NCBI GenBank assembly: GCA_002284875.1
Contig: CP015604.1
Location: forward strand, 1,116,001 to 1,180,000
Direction of reading: 5' to 3'
From: Actinobacteria bacterium IMCC26103
Lineage (GTDB): Bacteria > Actinomycetota > Actinomycetes > Nanopelagicales > Nanopelagicaceae
Length of the DNA: 64,000 bases
Position numbers and translations under genes: made by a program. The notes beneath the pieces are model-generated. The model was not told the origin of the DNA. It saw only the letters and a list, made by a program, of their open reading frames with translations, and made no database searches. Positions 1 to 10,700 of this stretch are shown one piece after another; the stretch's first letter is position 1, and every line of letters starts with the position of its first letter.

Positions 1-487
1 CAATTAAAGCTGACATACCTAGTTCAGTTGCTAGATCATAGAAATCACGTAATTGGCTCTTGGCTAGCGCCGCCACAATTAGCAGCACCATATCTGCACC
101 GTGCGCACGTGCTTCAAAAAATTGATATTCATCGACCATAAAATCTTTACGTAAGACTGGAATTGTCACCTTTGCGCGCACTGCAGTTAAGTCGGCGAGA
201 GTTCCTTTAAATCTACGCTCTTCTGTCAACACGCTAATCACACTGGCGCCAGCCAACTGATATTGCTCTGCAAGCGCTGCTGGATCGCTAATGGTTGAAA
301 GTGCGCCTTTGCTTGGAGATGAACGTTTTACTTCTGCAATTACTGACATGTCACTATTTTTGAAGGCGGCATGGGCATCTAAAGCAGGTGCCGCTTGTGC
401 CATCTCTTCATGTAACTCGTTTAGAGATTTACGGCGTTTAGCTAAATCTTCGCGAACTCCAGAGATGATCGAATCAAGAACGCTCAT
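1..487 (-). CDS. trpC: Indole-3-glycerol phosphate synthase, partial (C-terminus off the window)
   Basis: Converts CdRP to indole-3-glycerol phosphate in tryptophan synthesis. About 162 N-terminal residues are visible, beginning [15 protein letters not shown]; the rest lies beyond position 1. The family motifs are clear: [13 protein letters not shown] (catalytic Lys of the first beta strand), [11 protein letters not shown] and [13 protein letters not shown]. The TIM barrel is therefore intact as far as it can be seen. The ATG at 485-487 overlaps the stop of the preceding small ORF (ATGA), so the two are probably translationally coupled. It is the last visible gene of the his/trp operon. Confidence 0.93.
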   Translation of the reverse strand, partial: MSVLDSIISGVREDLAKRRKSLNELHEEMAQAAPALDAHAAFKNSDMSVIAEVKRSSPSKGALSTISDPAALAEQYQLAGASVISVLTEERRFKGTLADLTAVRAKVTIPVLRKDFMVDEYQFFEARAHGADMVLLIVAALAKSQLRDFYDLATELGMSALI

Positions 488-657
488 TTGTCGCTACCTT
501 CTTGCGTTGGATCGATTCCCTCATCCAGGGCGCTCCAAGGCGTATGAACCTTTGGCTTGCGCTCATAGCGCGATGAGATATTAAAGCGTCGTGAAATTAG
601 AAAGACGAGAAAGACGATAACGATTAGCGAAAATAGCACTGGCGCAAAGTCTGACAT
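484..657 (-). CDS. Small single-pass membrane protein of the trp operon (57 aa, unknown function)
   Basis: A 57-residue ORF fills the space between trpE and trpC exactly. Its ATG follows the trpE stop with no gap, and its TGA overlaps the trpC ATG. Residues 4-22 form one hydrophobic segment ([18 protein letters not shown]), followed by a basic stretch ([15 protein letters not shown]) and an acidic tail containing [10 protein letters not shown]. Many actinobacterial trp operons carry small or medium membrane proteins between trpE and trpC. This one is shorter than the usual Trp-associated membrane protein and I do not recognise a family. The tight packing supports a real gene; the function is unknown. 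Confidence 0.7.
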   Translation of the reverse strand: MSDFAPVLFSLIVIVFLVFLISRRFNISSRYERKPKVHTPWSALDEGIDPTQEGSDK

Positions 658-2154
658 CTAAGAAACTTTCCCATGGTTTGCCAACTTGTTCGCGGCGCTG
701 ATCGCACCTAGTACAGCTGCTGCTTTATTTAGGCACTCTTGATTTTCGGATTCGGGATCTGAATCCGCGACCACCCCAGCACCTGCCTGCACATAAGCGG
801 TACCGTTATGAATTAGCGCGGTGCGAATTGCAATACAAGTATCGATATTGCCAGTGAAATCTAAGTAACCAATTGCACCACCATATAGACCACGCCGAGT
901 TGACTCTAATTCTTCAATTATCTCCATCGCTCTTGGTTTTGGTGCACCCGAAAGAGTTCCGGCCGGAAAGACGGCAAATAAAGCATCAACTGGTGATGAG
1001 TCTGCGGCTAGTTCGCCAATAACTGTCGAAACAATATGCATAACATGTGAATAGCGCTCGATATGCATGAAATCAATTACTTCAACTGTCCCTGGTGCAC
1101 AGATGCGCCCGAGATCATTTCGCCCAAGATCTACCAACATTAAATGCTCAGCGCGCTCTTTCGGATCAGCAAGTAACTCCTCGCCGAAGCGATGATCTTC
1201 TTCGGCAGAGTTAGAACGTTTGCGGGTACCTGCAATTGGATGAACCATAACTTCTTTGCCAGTGACCTTAACAAGTGCTTCTGGGCTAGAACCTACAACT
1301 TCAACTCCATCGGTAAAGCGGAATAAATACATATAGGGACTTGGGTTGTGTAAGCGCAACATGCGATAGACATCTAAAGCATCTGCAGTGCATTCCATCG
1401 CAAATCGTTGCGAGAGAACTATCTGAAAAGCCTCACCCGCAACAATCTCTTCTTTGGCCTTAAGTATCTTCGCTTTGTAGTCATCTCCTGAGATATTTCG
1501 CGAAAAATCAGGTGAATCCTTATCAGCGAGTTCTGCAATAAATCCTGGAAGAGAACCTTGTAAATCACTCTGCATGCAATCCAAGCGAACTTGTGCATCG
1601 TCGTATGCTTGATCGACGCGATCGCCGGACCCGTCCCAGTTAATAGCATTTGCAATTAAGGTGATTGTTCCTTCTGCGTGATCCATAACCGCCAGATCGC
1701 TAGTTAACATAAATGCTAATTCTGGTAGATCAATATCTTTCTTGCTAAGCGTTGGCAATTTCTCTAACCGTCGCACGCTGTCATAACCCATATATCCAAC
1801 TAAGCCACCCGTAAGCGGTGGAAGTCCAGTAATCTTTGGTGAGCGCAGGTGTGCTGCGGAAAGTCGCAGCGCTGCAAGTGGATCGATACCAACCGGTGCG
1901 CCAGCTGGAGTTGTGCCGACCCAGATCGCTTTGCCGTCTTTCTCACTTAAAGTTGCTTGGCTATTGGCTCCGATAAACGAGTAACGCGACCAGACGCCCC
2001 CATGTTCGGCAGATTCCAATAAGAATGTAGAAGGTGCGTTCTTGGCTAACTTTCGATAAATGCCGATCGGAGTTTCCCCATCGGCAAGGAGTTTTCGGTA
2101 GACCGGGATGACATTAAAGTTTTTGGCATACTCCTGAAATTCAGAACGTTGCAT
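658..2154 (-). CDS. trpE: Anthranilate synthase component I
   Basis: Makes anthranilate from chorismate, using ammonia from a TrpG glutaminase that is not in this window. The 498 residues match the usual length. The C-terminal chorismate-binding half carries GEAFQIVLSQRF, PSPYMYLF, HPIAGTRKR, DLGRNDLGR, FPAGTLSGAPK and the late GAGVVADSDPESE motif. The N-terminal part carries the LLESAE segment typical of the feedback-binding region in TrpE. Its ATG shares one base with the hisI stop (TAATG), so it is translated in the his operon. The hisI-trpE adjacency is a known actinobacterial arrangement. Confidence 0.97.
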   Translation of the reverse strand: MQRSEFQEYAKNFNVIPVYRKLLADGETPIGIYRKLAKNAPSTFLLESAEHGGVWSRYSFIGANSQATLSEKDGKAIWVGTTPAGAPVGIDPLAALRLSAAHLRSPKITGLPPLTGGLVGYMGYDSVRRLEKLPTLSKKDIDLPELAFMLTSDLAVMDHAEGTITLIANAINWDGSGDRVDQAYDDAQVRLDCMQSDLQGSLPGFIAELADKDSPDFSRNISGDDYKAKILKAKEEIVAGEAFQIVLSQRFAMECTADALDVYRMLRLHNPSPYMYLFRFTDGVEVVGSSPEALVKVTGKEVMVHPIAGTRKRSNSAEEDHRFGEELLADPKERAEHLMLVDLGRNDLGRICAPGTVEVIDFMHIERYSHVMHIVSTVIGELAADSSPVDALFAVFPAGTLSGAPKPRAMEIIEELESTRRGLYGGAIGYLDFTGNIDTCIAIRTALIHNGTAYVQAGAGVVADSDPESENQECLNKAAAVLGAISAANKLANHGKVS

Positions 2155-2525
2155 TAGCGATCACCGGCAAGAAGATCGAGTGCTATCGGGTTATGAAAAC
2201 AGCTCTTATCTCCGGTGTGGCAAGCAGCGCCGCTTTGCTCAACTTTTAGCAGCAACGCATCCCCATCGCAATCTAGCGAGATCGCAATAACTTTCTGGGT
2301 ATGGCCAGATGTTGCGCCTTTCTCCCAGAGTTCACTGCGGCTGCGGCTCCAGTAAGTTGCTTTACCAGTCTTTAAAGTTATCGCTAGTGATTGGCGATTC
2401 ATGTAGGCCAACATCAAAACTTCACCGGTCTTTACATCTTGAGCGATAGCCGGAATTAGATCCAAATCTGATTTCAAGCGCGCAGAAATATCCTCAGGCA
2501 ATTGCGAGGGCAGTTGCGCATTCAT
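2154..2525 (-). CDS. hisI: Phosphoribosyl-AMP cyclohydrolase
   Basis: Opens the purine ring of PR-AMP, the third step of histidine synthesis. This is the stand-alone cyclohydrolase (123 residues), not the HisIE fusion, so a separate hisE is expected elsewhere. Diagnostic motifs are [34 protein letters not shown], and the metal-binding block DCDGDALLL with [10 protein letters not shown], which supply the zinc and magnesium ligands. It starts 14 bp after hisF ends and overlaps trpE by one base. Confidence 0.96.
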   Translation of the reverse strand: MNAQLPSQLPEDISARLKSDLDLIPAIAQDVKTGEVLMLAYMNRQSLAITLKTGKATYWSRSRSELWEKGATSGHTQKVIAISLDCDGDALLLKVEQSGAACHTGDKSCFHNPIALDLLAGDR

Positions 2526-2539
2526 GGCCTTATTCTGCC

Positions 2540-3313
2540 TTAGGCGATGCGGTTGTTGCGAATGGAATAACCTTGAGCGCTTAAGTACTTCTTAACATCG
2601 CTAATTCGGTGTATTCCGAAGTGAAATACGCTCGCTGCCAGTAGCGCATCTGCGCCAGCATCTAGAGCAGCAGCAAAATCTTCCAAAGTTCCGGCCCCGC
2701 CGCTGGCAATCAGTGGGACCTTTGAGATCGCACGTACTGCAGTGATCATGCCGATGTCATATCCGGCGCGCGTGCCATCGGCATCCATCGAATTAAGAAG
2801 AATTTCGCCGGCGCCAAGTGCACATGCTTTCTCTACCCAGGCAAGTGCATCAAGTCCTGAACTCTGGCGACCACCATGGGTGGTTACTTCGAATCCAGAT
2901 TCGGTACGTGCGCGCCGTGCATCCACTGAGATAACTAAGACTTGTGATCCAAAGCGATCAGCAATTTCTGCGATTAGCTCAGGTCGGGTGATTGCGGATG
3001 TATTTATAGAAACTTTATCGGCGCCGGCACGTAGTAAGCGATCAACATCGGCAACGCTGCGAATTCCGCCGCCCACAGTTAAGGGAATAAAAACTTGCTC
3101 TGCAGTTTTACGTACTACATCTAGCGTTGTTTCGCGATCAGAACTACTTGCGGAAATATCTAGAAAAGTTAACTCATCTGCGCCTTCCAAGTTATAGAGA
3201 TTGGCCATCTCAACTGGATCTCCGGCATCTACTAAATCGGTGAAGTTAACGCCCTTTACGACTCGGCCATCAGTTACATCTAGGCAAGGGATGATGCGAA
3301 TCGATAGCGCCAT
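2540..3313 (-). CDS. hisF: Imidazole glycerol phosphate synthase, cyclase subunit
   Basis: Cyclase half of the HisH-HisF complex, turning PRFAR plus ammonia into imidazole glycerol phosphate and AICAR. The 257-residue TIM barrel starts with [16 protein letters not shown], holding the catalytic Asp of strand 1. It continues with [50 protein letters not shown] (second catalytic Asp) and LIASGGAGT. The ATG directly follows the priA stop. The glutaminase HisH is two genes upstream in the same operon. Confidence 0.97.
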   Translation of the reverse strand: MALSIRIIPCLDVTDGRVVKGVNFTDLVDAGDPVEMANLYNLEGADELTFLDISASSSDRETTLDVVRKTAEQVFIPLTVGGGIRSVADVDRLLRAGADKVSINTSAITRPELIAEIADRFGSQVLVISVDARRARTESGFEVTTHGGRQSSGLDALAWVEKACALGAGEILLNSMDADGTRAGYDIGMITAVRAISKVPLIASGGAGTLEDFAAALDAGADALLAASVFHFGIHRISDVKKYLSAQGYSIRNNRIA

Positions 3314-4054
3314 TTACTTTGCGCCCTTAGTAACTGTCAGCGCCTCTTGCAAGGTGAATGCGCCGGCGTATAAAGCCTTGCCAACAATTGCGCCTTCAAC
3401 TCCCATTTCAGTTAACGCAGCTAACGCAGCGATATCTGCCAGGGATGAAATTCCGCCGCTTGCAACAACCGGCTTCTTTGTAGCGTTGCAGACTTCGCGC
3501 AAGAGTTCCAGGTTTGGTCCTTGCAAAGTGCCATCCTTGGTTACATCAGTTACAACATATCGCGCGCAGCCATCACTTTCTAAACGCGCCAGCGTTTCAA
3601 ATAAATCGCCACCTTCTTTAGTCCAGCCTCGTGCGGCAAGGACATGGCCGCGCACATCTAAACCAACTGCGATGCGATCACCGTGTTCGGCGATAACGCG
3701 CGCTGTCCATTCGGGATTCTCTAACGCAGCAGTGCCGAGATTGATCCGGCGACAGCCAGTTGCAAGCGCCCGCTTTAGCGATTCGTCATCGCGAATTCCA
3801 CCCGATAACTCAACTTTTATATCGAGGCGACCAACTACTTCTGCCAACAGCGCGCTGTTATCACCGCGCCCAAAAGCTGCATCTAGGTCGACTAAGTGAA
3901 GCCATTCTGCTCCGGCTGCTTGGAATTCAAGTGCTACTTCGAGAGGTTGGCCATATACGCTCTCGCGCGCTAATTCACCTTGTACAAGTCTTACCGCACG
4001 GCCATCTTTAACATCCACAGCAGGCAATAGCTCTAGATAATTTACTTCGTTCAT
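3314..4054 (-). CDS. priA: Phosphoribosyl isomerase A (HisA, possibly also TrpF)
   Basis: Isomerises ProFAR to PRFAR in histidine synthesis. In several actinobacteria the orthologue PriA also performs the TrpF step of tryptophan synthesis. The 246-residue barrel opens with [20 protein letters not shown] (first catalytic Asp), then [55 protein letters not shown] (second catalytic Asp) and VVASGGISS. The N-terminal LLPAVDV and VRLVQGE resemble actinobacterial PriA. No trpF lies in this his/trp block, which fits a dual role but does not prove it. The ATG overlaps the hisH stop by 4 bp. Confidence 0.93.
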   Translation of the reverse strand: MNEVNYLELLPAVDVKDGRAVRLVQGELARESVYGQPLEVALEFQAAGAEWLHLVDLDAAFGRGDNSALLAEVVGRLDIKVELSGGIRDDESLKRALATGCRRINLGTAALENPEWTARVIAEHGDRIAVGLDVRGHVLAARGWTKEGGDLFETLARLESDGCARYVVTDVTKDGTLQGPNLELLREVCNATKKPVVASGGISSLADIAALAALTEMGVEGAIVGKALYAGAFTLQEALTVTKGAK

Positions 4055-4653
4055 AGCATCCCCACCCAGTTCTTAATTAGCGCAAGGCCGGCATCGCCAG
4101 ATTTTTCAGGATGAAATTGCGTAGCGCAGATTGCGCCATCTTCTACCGCGCTTAAAAATTTCGCACCATAACTTGTCCAAGCTTGTGAAAGACCCACCTT
4201 AGCTTTGGCAGCATAAGAGTGAACAAAGTAGAAAGCTTGGTCTTCGATTCCCTTAAATAGTTGTGATGGGCCAGTTACTTCAACGGTATTCCATCCCATG
4301 TGCGGCAGGATTGGTGCAGCAAGTTTGGTAATACTTTCTTTCCAAATACCAACGCCTTGATGAAGTTGATCAGTTGCATACTCATCGCCATCACGAAAGA
4401 GAATCTGCATGCCAACACATATACCTAGGGTGGGGCGTTTTGCCGCAACGCGTTCGCGCACAATCTTATCTCCCCCGATTGCAATTAAACCGCGCATACA
4501 TGCGGCAAATGCACCAACACCTGGCACAACAAGACCTGACGCATTTAGCGCAACATCGCGATCAGAGGTAACTACAACTTCGGAACCGCTGCGTTCAAAG
4601 GCGCGTTGTGCCGAACGTAAATTACCTGACCCGTAGTCAAGAATTGCGATCAC
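4051..4653 (-). CDS. hisH: Imidazole glycerol phosphate synthase, glutaminase subunit
   Basis: Class I glutaminase that supplies ammonia to HisF. The 200 residues hold the triad motifs: the nucleophile elbow [10 protein letters not shown] with its Cys, and the [10 protein letters not shown] block with the His and Glu. The oxyanion segment [12 protein letters not shown] is also present. Translation starts at a GTG (4651-4653), read as [14 protein letters not shown], the normal HisH beginning. Its stop overlaps the priA start, and it begins 2 bp after hisB ends. Confidence 0.96.
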   Translation of the reverse strand: MIAILDYGSGNLRSAQRAFERSGSEVVVTSDRDVALNASGLVVPGVGAFAACMRGLIAIGGDKIVRERVAAKRPTLGICVGMQILFRDGDEYATDQLHQGVGIWKESITKLAAPILPHMGWNTVEVTGPSQLFKGIEDQAFYFVHSYAAKAKVGLSQAWTSYGAKFLSAVEDGAICATQFHPEKSGDAGLALIKNWVGML

Positions 4654-4655
4654 TA

Positions 4656-5240
4656 TTAGAGCGAACCTTTTGTGGAAGGAACTCCTGCGATTCCGCCATC
4701 GAGTGAGACTGCATCACGAAGTGCGCGCGCGACCGCTTTAAATTGCGCTTCAAATACGTGGTGCGCATTGCGTCCTTCGAGAACGCGCACATGAAGAGCG
4801 ATCCGAGCTTCTGCAACTATAGATTCCCAGATATGTTTTCCAAGAGTTGTATCGAATGTGCCAATTAACTCAACGATTTCTGGTTGGCGGTGCACCAGAT
4901 AGGGACGACCAGATAGATCAACGGCTGCCTGAACCAAGACTTCATCAAGTGGCACCATCGCATCACCGAAGCGGCGAATGCCAACTTTGTCACCTAGCGC
5001 CTCGCGCAGCGCTTGGCCAAAAGCTAGCGATGTATCTTCAACTGTGTGGTGAGAATCAACATCAACGTCACCAGTTGTCTTAACAGTTAGATTAAAACCT
5101 GAGTGCTTACCAAGTTGCGAGAGCATGTGATCAAAGAAGGGAACGCCAGTATCGACCGAGATTGCACCTTCACCGTCTAGGTTTAATTCGACGATTACAT
5201 GTGACTCTTTGGTCTTTCGTTCAACGCGAGCTGTTCTCAT
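4656..5240 (-). CDS. hisB: Imidazoleglycerol-phosphate dehydratase
   Basis: Dehydrates IGP to imidazole acetol phosphate. The 194 residues form the monofunctional actinobacterial type, without the HAD phosphatase domain of enterobacterial HisB. Metal-binding histidine clusters are visible: [38 protein letters not shown] and [20 protein letters not shown]. The start overlaps the hisC stop by 4 bp. Confidence 0.97.
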   Translation of the reverse strand: MRTARVERKTKESHVIVELNLDGEGAISVDTGVPFFDHMLSQLGKHSGFNLTVKTTGDVDVDSHHTVEDTSLAFGQALREALGDKVGIRRFGDAMVPLDEVLVQAAVDLSGRPYLVHRQPEIVELIGTFDTTLGKHIWESIVAEARIALHVRVLEGRNAHHVFEAQFKAVARALRDAVSLDGGIAGVPSTKGSL

Positions 5241-6346
5241 TGGCTTTCTCCATTCAAGATCTCTTGCAGGGCAGCGATAAATTTCTGGTTCTCGGCCTCA
5301 TTGCCAATGGTCATACGTAAGTGGCCTAATAATCCCACATCTCTAATGAGAACTCCGCGATCTAGAAGTTGACGCCAGAGTTGGGCCGGATCATGGCTAA
5401 ATCCAGTAAATAAGATGAAGTTAGATTGGCTGGGAACTGCTTGTATCCCCAGCTTCTCCAATTCTGAAATAACGGATTTACGAGAGTCGATAAGAGTTGA
5501 GACATTGCCTAATAGCTCACCTTGAAATTCCAGTGCTACCTCAGCTGCTGCCTGAGTTAGTGAACTCAAGTGATACGGCAGACGCACTAAGAACATTGCA
5601 CTGACTAACTCTTGGTTTGCGATTAAGTAACCCAAGCGCGCACCCGCGAATGCGAAGGCTTTACTCATCGTTCGAATTACCACCAAATTGGGATATTCGT
5701 TAATCAAAGTCACCGCAGATGGCAGATCAGAGAATTCAGCGTAAGCCTCATCGACGATCAAAAGCCCATTTATCTGAGCAGCTGCTTGGGCTAATAGTGA
5801 GATTTCATCCAATGTTACTGTTGTGCCAGTTGGATTATTCGGGGTTGTAATAAAAGTTAACGCTGGCTTTACAGTCGCGATTTCGTTCAGCGCTTTAACT
5901 AGATCTAGTGAGAAATCGGCGCGACGTCCCCCGTCTTGCCAATTAACTCCAATGACCTTAGCGATTAGCGGGTGCATGGAATAAGAAGGCGTAAATCCAA
6001 GTGCTGGGCGATCACCAAATGCCATGAAGAGCGATTGAATTATCTCGTTACTGCCATTGGCGGCCCAGATTTGATCGGCACCGAAGGAAGTATTAGATAA
6101 GCCGTTTATGAAGTTAGCTAAACCTTTCCGTAGCGTTTGCGCATCGCGATCGGGATAGCGATTTAAATTAAGTGCTACTTGGTAGGTGCGATCAGCGATC
6201 GCCTTTGCCAGTTCAGCAGATGGCGCATATGGATTCTCATTAGTATTTAAAGTCGCAGCTGCTGGAACTTGGGGCGCACCATATGGAGAAAGCTCTCTTA
6301 AATCTTGGCGCAGCGGTAGCCAGTTTGGCCACTCTTTCGAACTCAT
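5237..6346 (-). CDS. hisC: Histidinol-phosphate aminotransferase
   Basis: PLP enzyme that transaminates imidazole acetol phosphate with glutamate. The 369 residues are fold-type I. They show [11 protein letters not shown] near the N-terminus, the [11 protein letters not shown] substrate loop, VDEAYAEF with the Asp that pairs with the pyridine nitrogen, and [18 protein letters not shown] carrying the Schiff-base Lys. The Arg near the C-terminus ([12 protein letters not shown]) would bind the substrate phosphate or carboxylate. It overlaps both hisD and hisB by 4 bp, so the operon is tightly coupled. Confidence 0.97.
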   Translation of the reverse strand: MSSKEWPNWLPLRQDLRELSPYGAPQVPAAATLNTNENPYAPSAELAKAIADRTYQVALNLNRYPDRDAQTLRKGLANFINGLSNTSFGADQIWAANGSNEIIQSLFMAFGDRPALGFTPSYSMHPLIAKVIGVNWQDGGRRADFSLDLVKALNEIATVKPALTFITTPNNPTGTTVTLDEISLLAQAAAQINGLLIVDEAYAEFSDLPSAVTLINEYPNLVVIRTMSKAFAFAGARLGYLIANQELVSAMFLVRLPYHLSSLTQAAAEVALEFQGELLGNVSTLIDSRKSVISELEKLGIQAVPSQSNFILFTGFSHDPAQLWRQLLDRGVLIRDVGLLGHLRMTIGNEAENQKFIAALQEILNGESQ

Positions 6347-7650
6347 AGATTCTCCAGACGCGCCGACATAGCTTCACCGTGTGCTGGCAAATCTTCCGAA
6401 TTTGCCAAAGTGATAACTGTTGGGACGATGTCGATAAAAGCCTGCTTGGAATATTCGATGTAGTGAAGTCCGCGTAAGAAAGTTTGTACGGAAAGCCCAC
6501 TGCTGTGGCAGGCGCATCCCCCGGTAGGTAAAACGTGATTGGAGCCTGCCGAGTAATCACCGAGTGACACCGGTGAGAAACGACCGATAAAGACTGCACC
6601 AGCATTACGAATCTTTAGCGCATCAGCTGCAGCATTAACCGTTTGAATTTCTAAATGTTCTGCGGCATAGGCATTTACAACATCTAAACCTTGGGCAACT
6701 GAATCGACCAAAACTATTGCAGATTGAATTCCTGAAAGCGCCTCTTTAATTCGAGCGCTGTGCTTCGTTGCGCCAACGCGTTTTTCTAACTCTTTTTCAA
6801 CGCCTACTGCTAGTTCTGGCGAAGTCGTTACTAAAACAGCTGCGGCAATCACATCGTGTTCGGCTTGGCTAATGAGATCTGCTGCTACATCAGCGGCAAT
6901 CGCACTGTCATCGGCCAAGATCGCAATCTCAGTTGGTCCAGCTTCTGAGTCAATGCCGATCACACCGCGCAGTGCACGCTTAGCTGCTGCGACATAAATA
7001 TTTCCAGGTCCTGTGACCAAATCACATTTCTCGGATAGCCCATCCATGCCGTAGGCAAAGAGCGCGATGGCTTGTGCACCACCAATGGCATAGACCTCAG
7101 TGATTCCAAGCAGTGCACATGCCGCCAAAATAGTCGGGTGCGGCAAGCCACCAAACTCTTTCTGCGGAGGAGATGCCACAGCGATACTGGTGACTTTTGC
7201 GATTTGCGCCGGAATAACATTCATCAGAACGCTACTTGGATAAACAGCGCGGCCACCTGGGACGTATAGTCCAACGCGATCTACTGGGATCCAACGTTCG
7301 GTAACGATGCCACCATCGACGACTTTTGTAATTTTTTCCGAACGTTTCTGATCTTCGTGAACTTTGCGAATCCGAACAATCGAAAGTTCTAGCGCGCTAC
7401 GCACTGCTGGATCTAAACCAGCTAGCGCGCTAGCTAGATCACTTTCAGCGACGCGAATTGATTTAGGAGTTATACCGTCGAATTCTGTGGCCAGATTTAT
7501 TAGTTCGGCTTCATCACCGTTTTTAACCCGCTCCAAAATTGGTTCTATGGCTTTCATGGCAGCTGCGATATCTAAAGTTGCCCGCGGGATGGCGCGCTGA
7601 TAGCCGGCCTTACTTAAGGCTTGGCCACGGAGATCGAGCGTGCGAATCAT
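6343..7650 (-). CDS. hisD: Histidinol dehydrogenase
   Basis: Zinc- and NAD-dependent oxidation of histidinol to histidine, the last two steps. The 435 residues carry [75 protein letters not shown] and [18 protein letters not shown], all HisD landmarks including the catalytic His-Glu region and zinc ligands. It is the first gene of the his/trp operon. A TAGACT hexamer lies six bases before its ATG, suggesting a leaderless start. Confidence 0.97.
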   Translation of the reverse strand: MIRTLDLRGQALSKAGYQRAIPRATLDIAAAMKAIEPILERVKNGDEAELINLATEFDGITPKSIRVAESDLASALAGLDPAVRSALELSIVRIRKVHEDQKRSEKITKVVDGGIVTERWIPVDRVGLYVPGGRAVYPSSVLMNVIPAQIAKVTSIAVASPPQKEFGGLPHPTILAACALLGITEVYAIGGAQAIALFAYGMDGLSEKCDLVTGPGNIYVAAAKRALRGVIGIDSEAGPTEIAILADDSAIAADVAADLISQAEHDVIAAAVLVTTSPELAVGVEKELEKRVGATKHSARIKEALSGIQSAIVLVDSVAQGLDVVNAYAAEHLEIQTVNAAADALKIRNAGAVFIGRFSPVSLGDYSAGSNHVLPTGGCACHSSGLSVQTFLRGLHYIEYSKQAFIDIVPTVITLANSEDLPAHGEAMSARLENL

Positions 7651-7656
7651 GGCTGA

Positions 7657-7662
7657 AGTCTA
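7657..7662 (-). promoter_or_regulatory. hisD: Putative -10 element of the hisD operon (leaderless)
   Basis: On the minus strand the sequence reads TAGACT, then six bases, then the hisD ATG. A start of transcription about 6-7 nt past the hexamer would put the mRNA 5' end at the start codon. No Shine-Dalgarno sequence is visible. The same hexamer-N6-start layout recurs at several other genes in this window. Confidence 0.55.
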
Positions 7663-7706
7663 ACGGTTGGGATATTGCGCCCGCGCCTTAATTTGTGAGG
7701 CTTAAA

Positions 7707-10700
7707 TTAGATGCGGACTAAGCAATCTGGACCAAGAATTGATTTCAAATCAGCGCTCAAACTTGGAGAGGCCGTGACTAACGCATCAATCTTCATAGTT
7801 GTCAAAACTCCTTGATCATCGATCTGCATATGAACTTCGCGCTTTCCAGGATGTGATCGCAGAATTTCTTTCATGCGATCGACGATCGGTGGTGTGCATT
7901 GCGAAATTGGCAGTGAGATTAAAAGCGGACCAACTGGTCCGGTAGATATATCTAGCGATTTCATCTCCATCGCGGTGAAGCGCGCTACATCATCGCGCCG
8001 TTCAAATCGTCCGCGCACAGTCACAACGCGATCTTCAATAAGAGTTAAGGCATATTGGTTGTAAGTATTGGCAAAGAATAAGACTTCAATTGCGCCTTCC
8101 AGATCTTCCAAAGTTACGATCGCCCAAGAGGATCCTTGGCGTGAGACTTTTCTTTGAACGCCAGTAATTAACCCGCCCAACGTAACCATGCCATCGGGTG
8201 TGCTCTCATCTGCAAGAAGTGCGCTAATGGACATATCCGTGTTCGAGCGCAAGATATGTTCAACGCCGAGCAGCGGATGATCAGATACATATAGTCCGAG
8301 CATTTCGCGTTCAAATGTCAGAAGCGTTGCCTTATCCCATTCAAAGTTTGGGATCTCGATATCTAAACCTGCAACTTGGGTCATTGACTCGCCACCGAAT
8401 AGATCGAATTGGCCGATTGCTTCTGCCCGCTTGGTTTCGATAACCGAATCAATAGCTTCAAGGTGCACCGTCATGAGTCCCTTGCGCGGATGTTCAAGCG
8501 AATCGAAGGCGCCACCTTTGATCAGCGATTCAATAGTCTTCTTATTGCAAACTTGGGCATCAACCTTGGCTAAGAAATCTCCAAATGAGGTAAAAGCGCC
8601 TTTTGCTGTGCGCGCCGATTTGATAGATGCCACAACGCCTTCACCAACATTTCGAATTGCAGCTAACCCGAAGCGAATATCTTTGCCGCGAGGTGTGTAC
8701 TCGGCATTAGATTCATTTACATCAGGTGGCAGAACCTTAATTCCCATGCGGCGACATTCTGAAAGATAGAGCGCAGATTTATCTTTATCATCGCGCACGC
8801 TAGTCAAGAGCGCTGCCATATATTCAGTTGGGTAGTTCGCCTTTAGATATGCCGTCCAAAAAGAGACAACGCCATATCCGGCGCTATGCGCGCGGTTAAA
8901 AGCGTAATCCGAGAATGGAATCAGAACATCCCACAGTCGTTTGATGGCAGCAGTTGAGAAACCGTTTGCTTTCATGCCCGCTTCAAAAGGCACATACTCC
9001 TTATCAAGGATCTCTTTATTCTTCTTACCCATCGCCTTACGTAATAAATCTGCGCGGCCAAGTGAGAAGCCAGCAACCTTCTGGGCGATCGCCATAACTT
9101 GTTCTTGATAAACAATAAGTCCGTAGGTGTCGCCCAAAATTTCTTGCAGCACGTTAGAGAGTTCGGCGTGGATTGGTTCGACCGATTTGCGACCGTTCTT
9201 ACGATCGGCATAGTTATTATGTGCGTTCTCGCCCATAGGTCCTGGACGATAGAGCGCAATAACTGCGGAGATATCAGCGAATGAATCAGGAGCCATACTG
9301 CGCAATAGTGCGCGCATTGGTCCACCGTCGAGTTGGAAAACGCCCAAGGTATCGCCGCGCGAAAGAAGTTCGAAAGTTTTCTGATCATGTAGCGGCAGAT
9401 CTTCAAGTACAACGTCAACGCCTTGATTCTCTTTTATATTAAGCAAGGCATCATCTAGTACTGAAAGGTTGCGCAGTCCTAAGAAGTCCATCTTTAGTAA
9501 GCCGGTTGATTCGCAAGCGCCCATATCAAATTGAGTGATGATCGCGCCATCTGCTTCGCGGCGATGGATTGGAATCACATCTAATAAAGGCTCACGCGAA
9601 AGGATCACACCTGCGGCGTGAACGCCCCATTGTCGTTTCAAACCTTCTAGGCCTTTAGCTAAGTCAACGACCTTCATTGAATCAGGATCGGTATTGTAGA
9701 GCTCGCGGAATTCTCCAGCCTCGCCATAGCGCGGATCTTTTGCATCAAAGACGCCAGATAAGGAAATATCTTTACCCATAACCGAAGGTGGCAGCGCCTT
9801 AGTTAGCTTTTCACCAATTACATATGGGTAACCAAGTACGCGCGTAGCATCTTTAATCGATTGCTTAGATTTAATGGTGCCGTAGGTGATGATCTGCGCA
9901 ACGCGATCTTCGCCATATTTCTCGGTCGCATACTTAATCATTTCGCTGCGGCGCCGCTCATCAAAGTCCAGATCGATATCTGGCATAGAGATACGTTCTG
10001 GATTTAGAAAGCGCTCAAATAACAGACCATGTTCAATCGGATCTAGCCCAGTAATTCCTAAGGAGTAAGCAACGAGAGATCCAGCGGCCGAACCACGTCC
10101 TGGACCAACACGGATTCCAACTTTCTTGGCATGTGCAACTAAATCTGCAACGACAAGGAAGTAACCAGGAAATCCCATCTTGAGCATTACATCTAGCTCG
10201 TAATTTAAACGTTCTTTATGTTCAGCAGTTACGCGATCGCCGAAGCGATTGGCTAAACCAATCTCGGCCTCTTTACGTAACCAGCTATCTTCGCTCTCGC
10301 CCGCAGGCACTGCGAAGGCAGGCATCAAATTCTCACCCTCGCGCAGCGTGACGTTGCAACGCTCGGCGATTAGTAAAGTGTTATCGCACGCTTCAGGAAG
10401 ATCTTTAAAGAGCTCGCGCATCTGAGCTGGCGTCTTGAGATAGAACTCATCGTTATCAAATTTAAAGCGTTTGGGATCGGCCAGAGTTGAACCCGATTGC
10501 ACGCACAAGAGCGCTTCGTGGGCAGCGGCATCTGCGTGGCGCGTGTAGTGAAGGTCGTTTGTAGCAAGTAACGGCAGTTTTAACTCGCGTCCTAGTTTGA
10601 GAAGGTCATCCTTGACTCGGGTTTCGACCTCAATGCCGTGATCCATTAACTCAAGGAAGAAGTTATGTGCGCCAAAAATATCGCGGTAATCACTTGCTGC

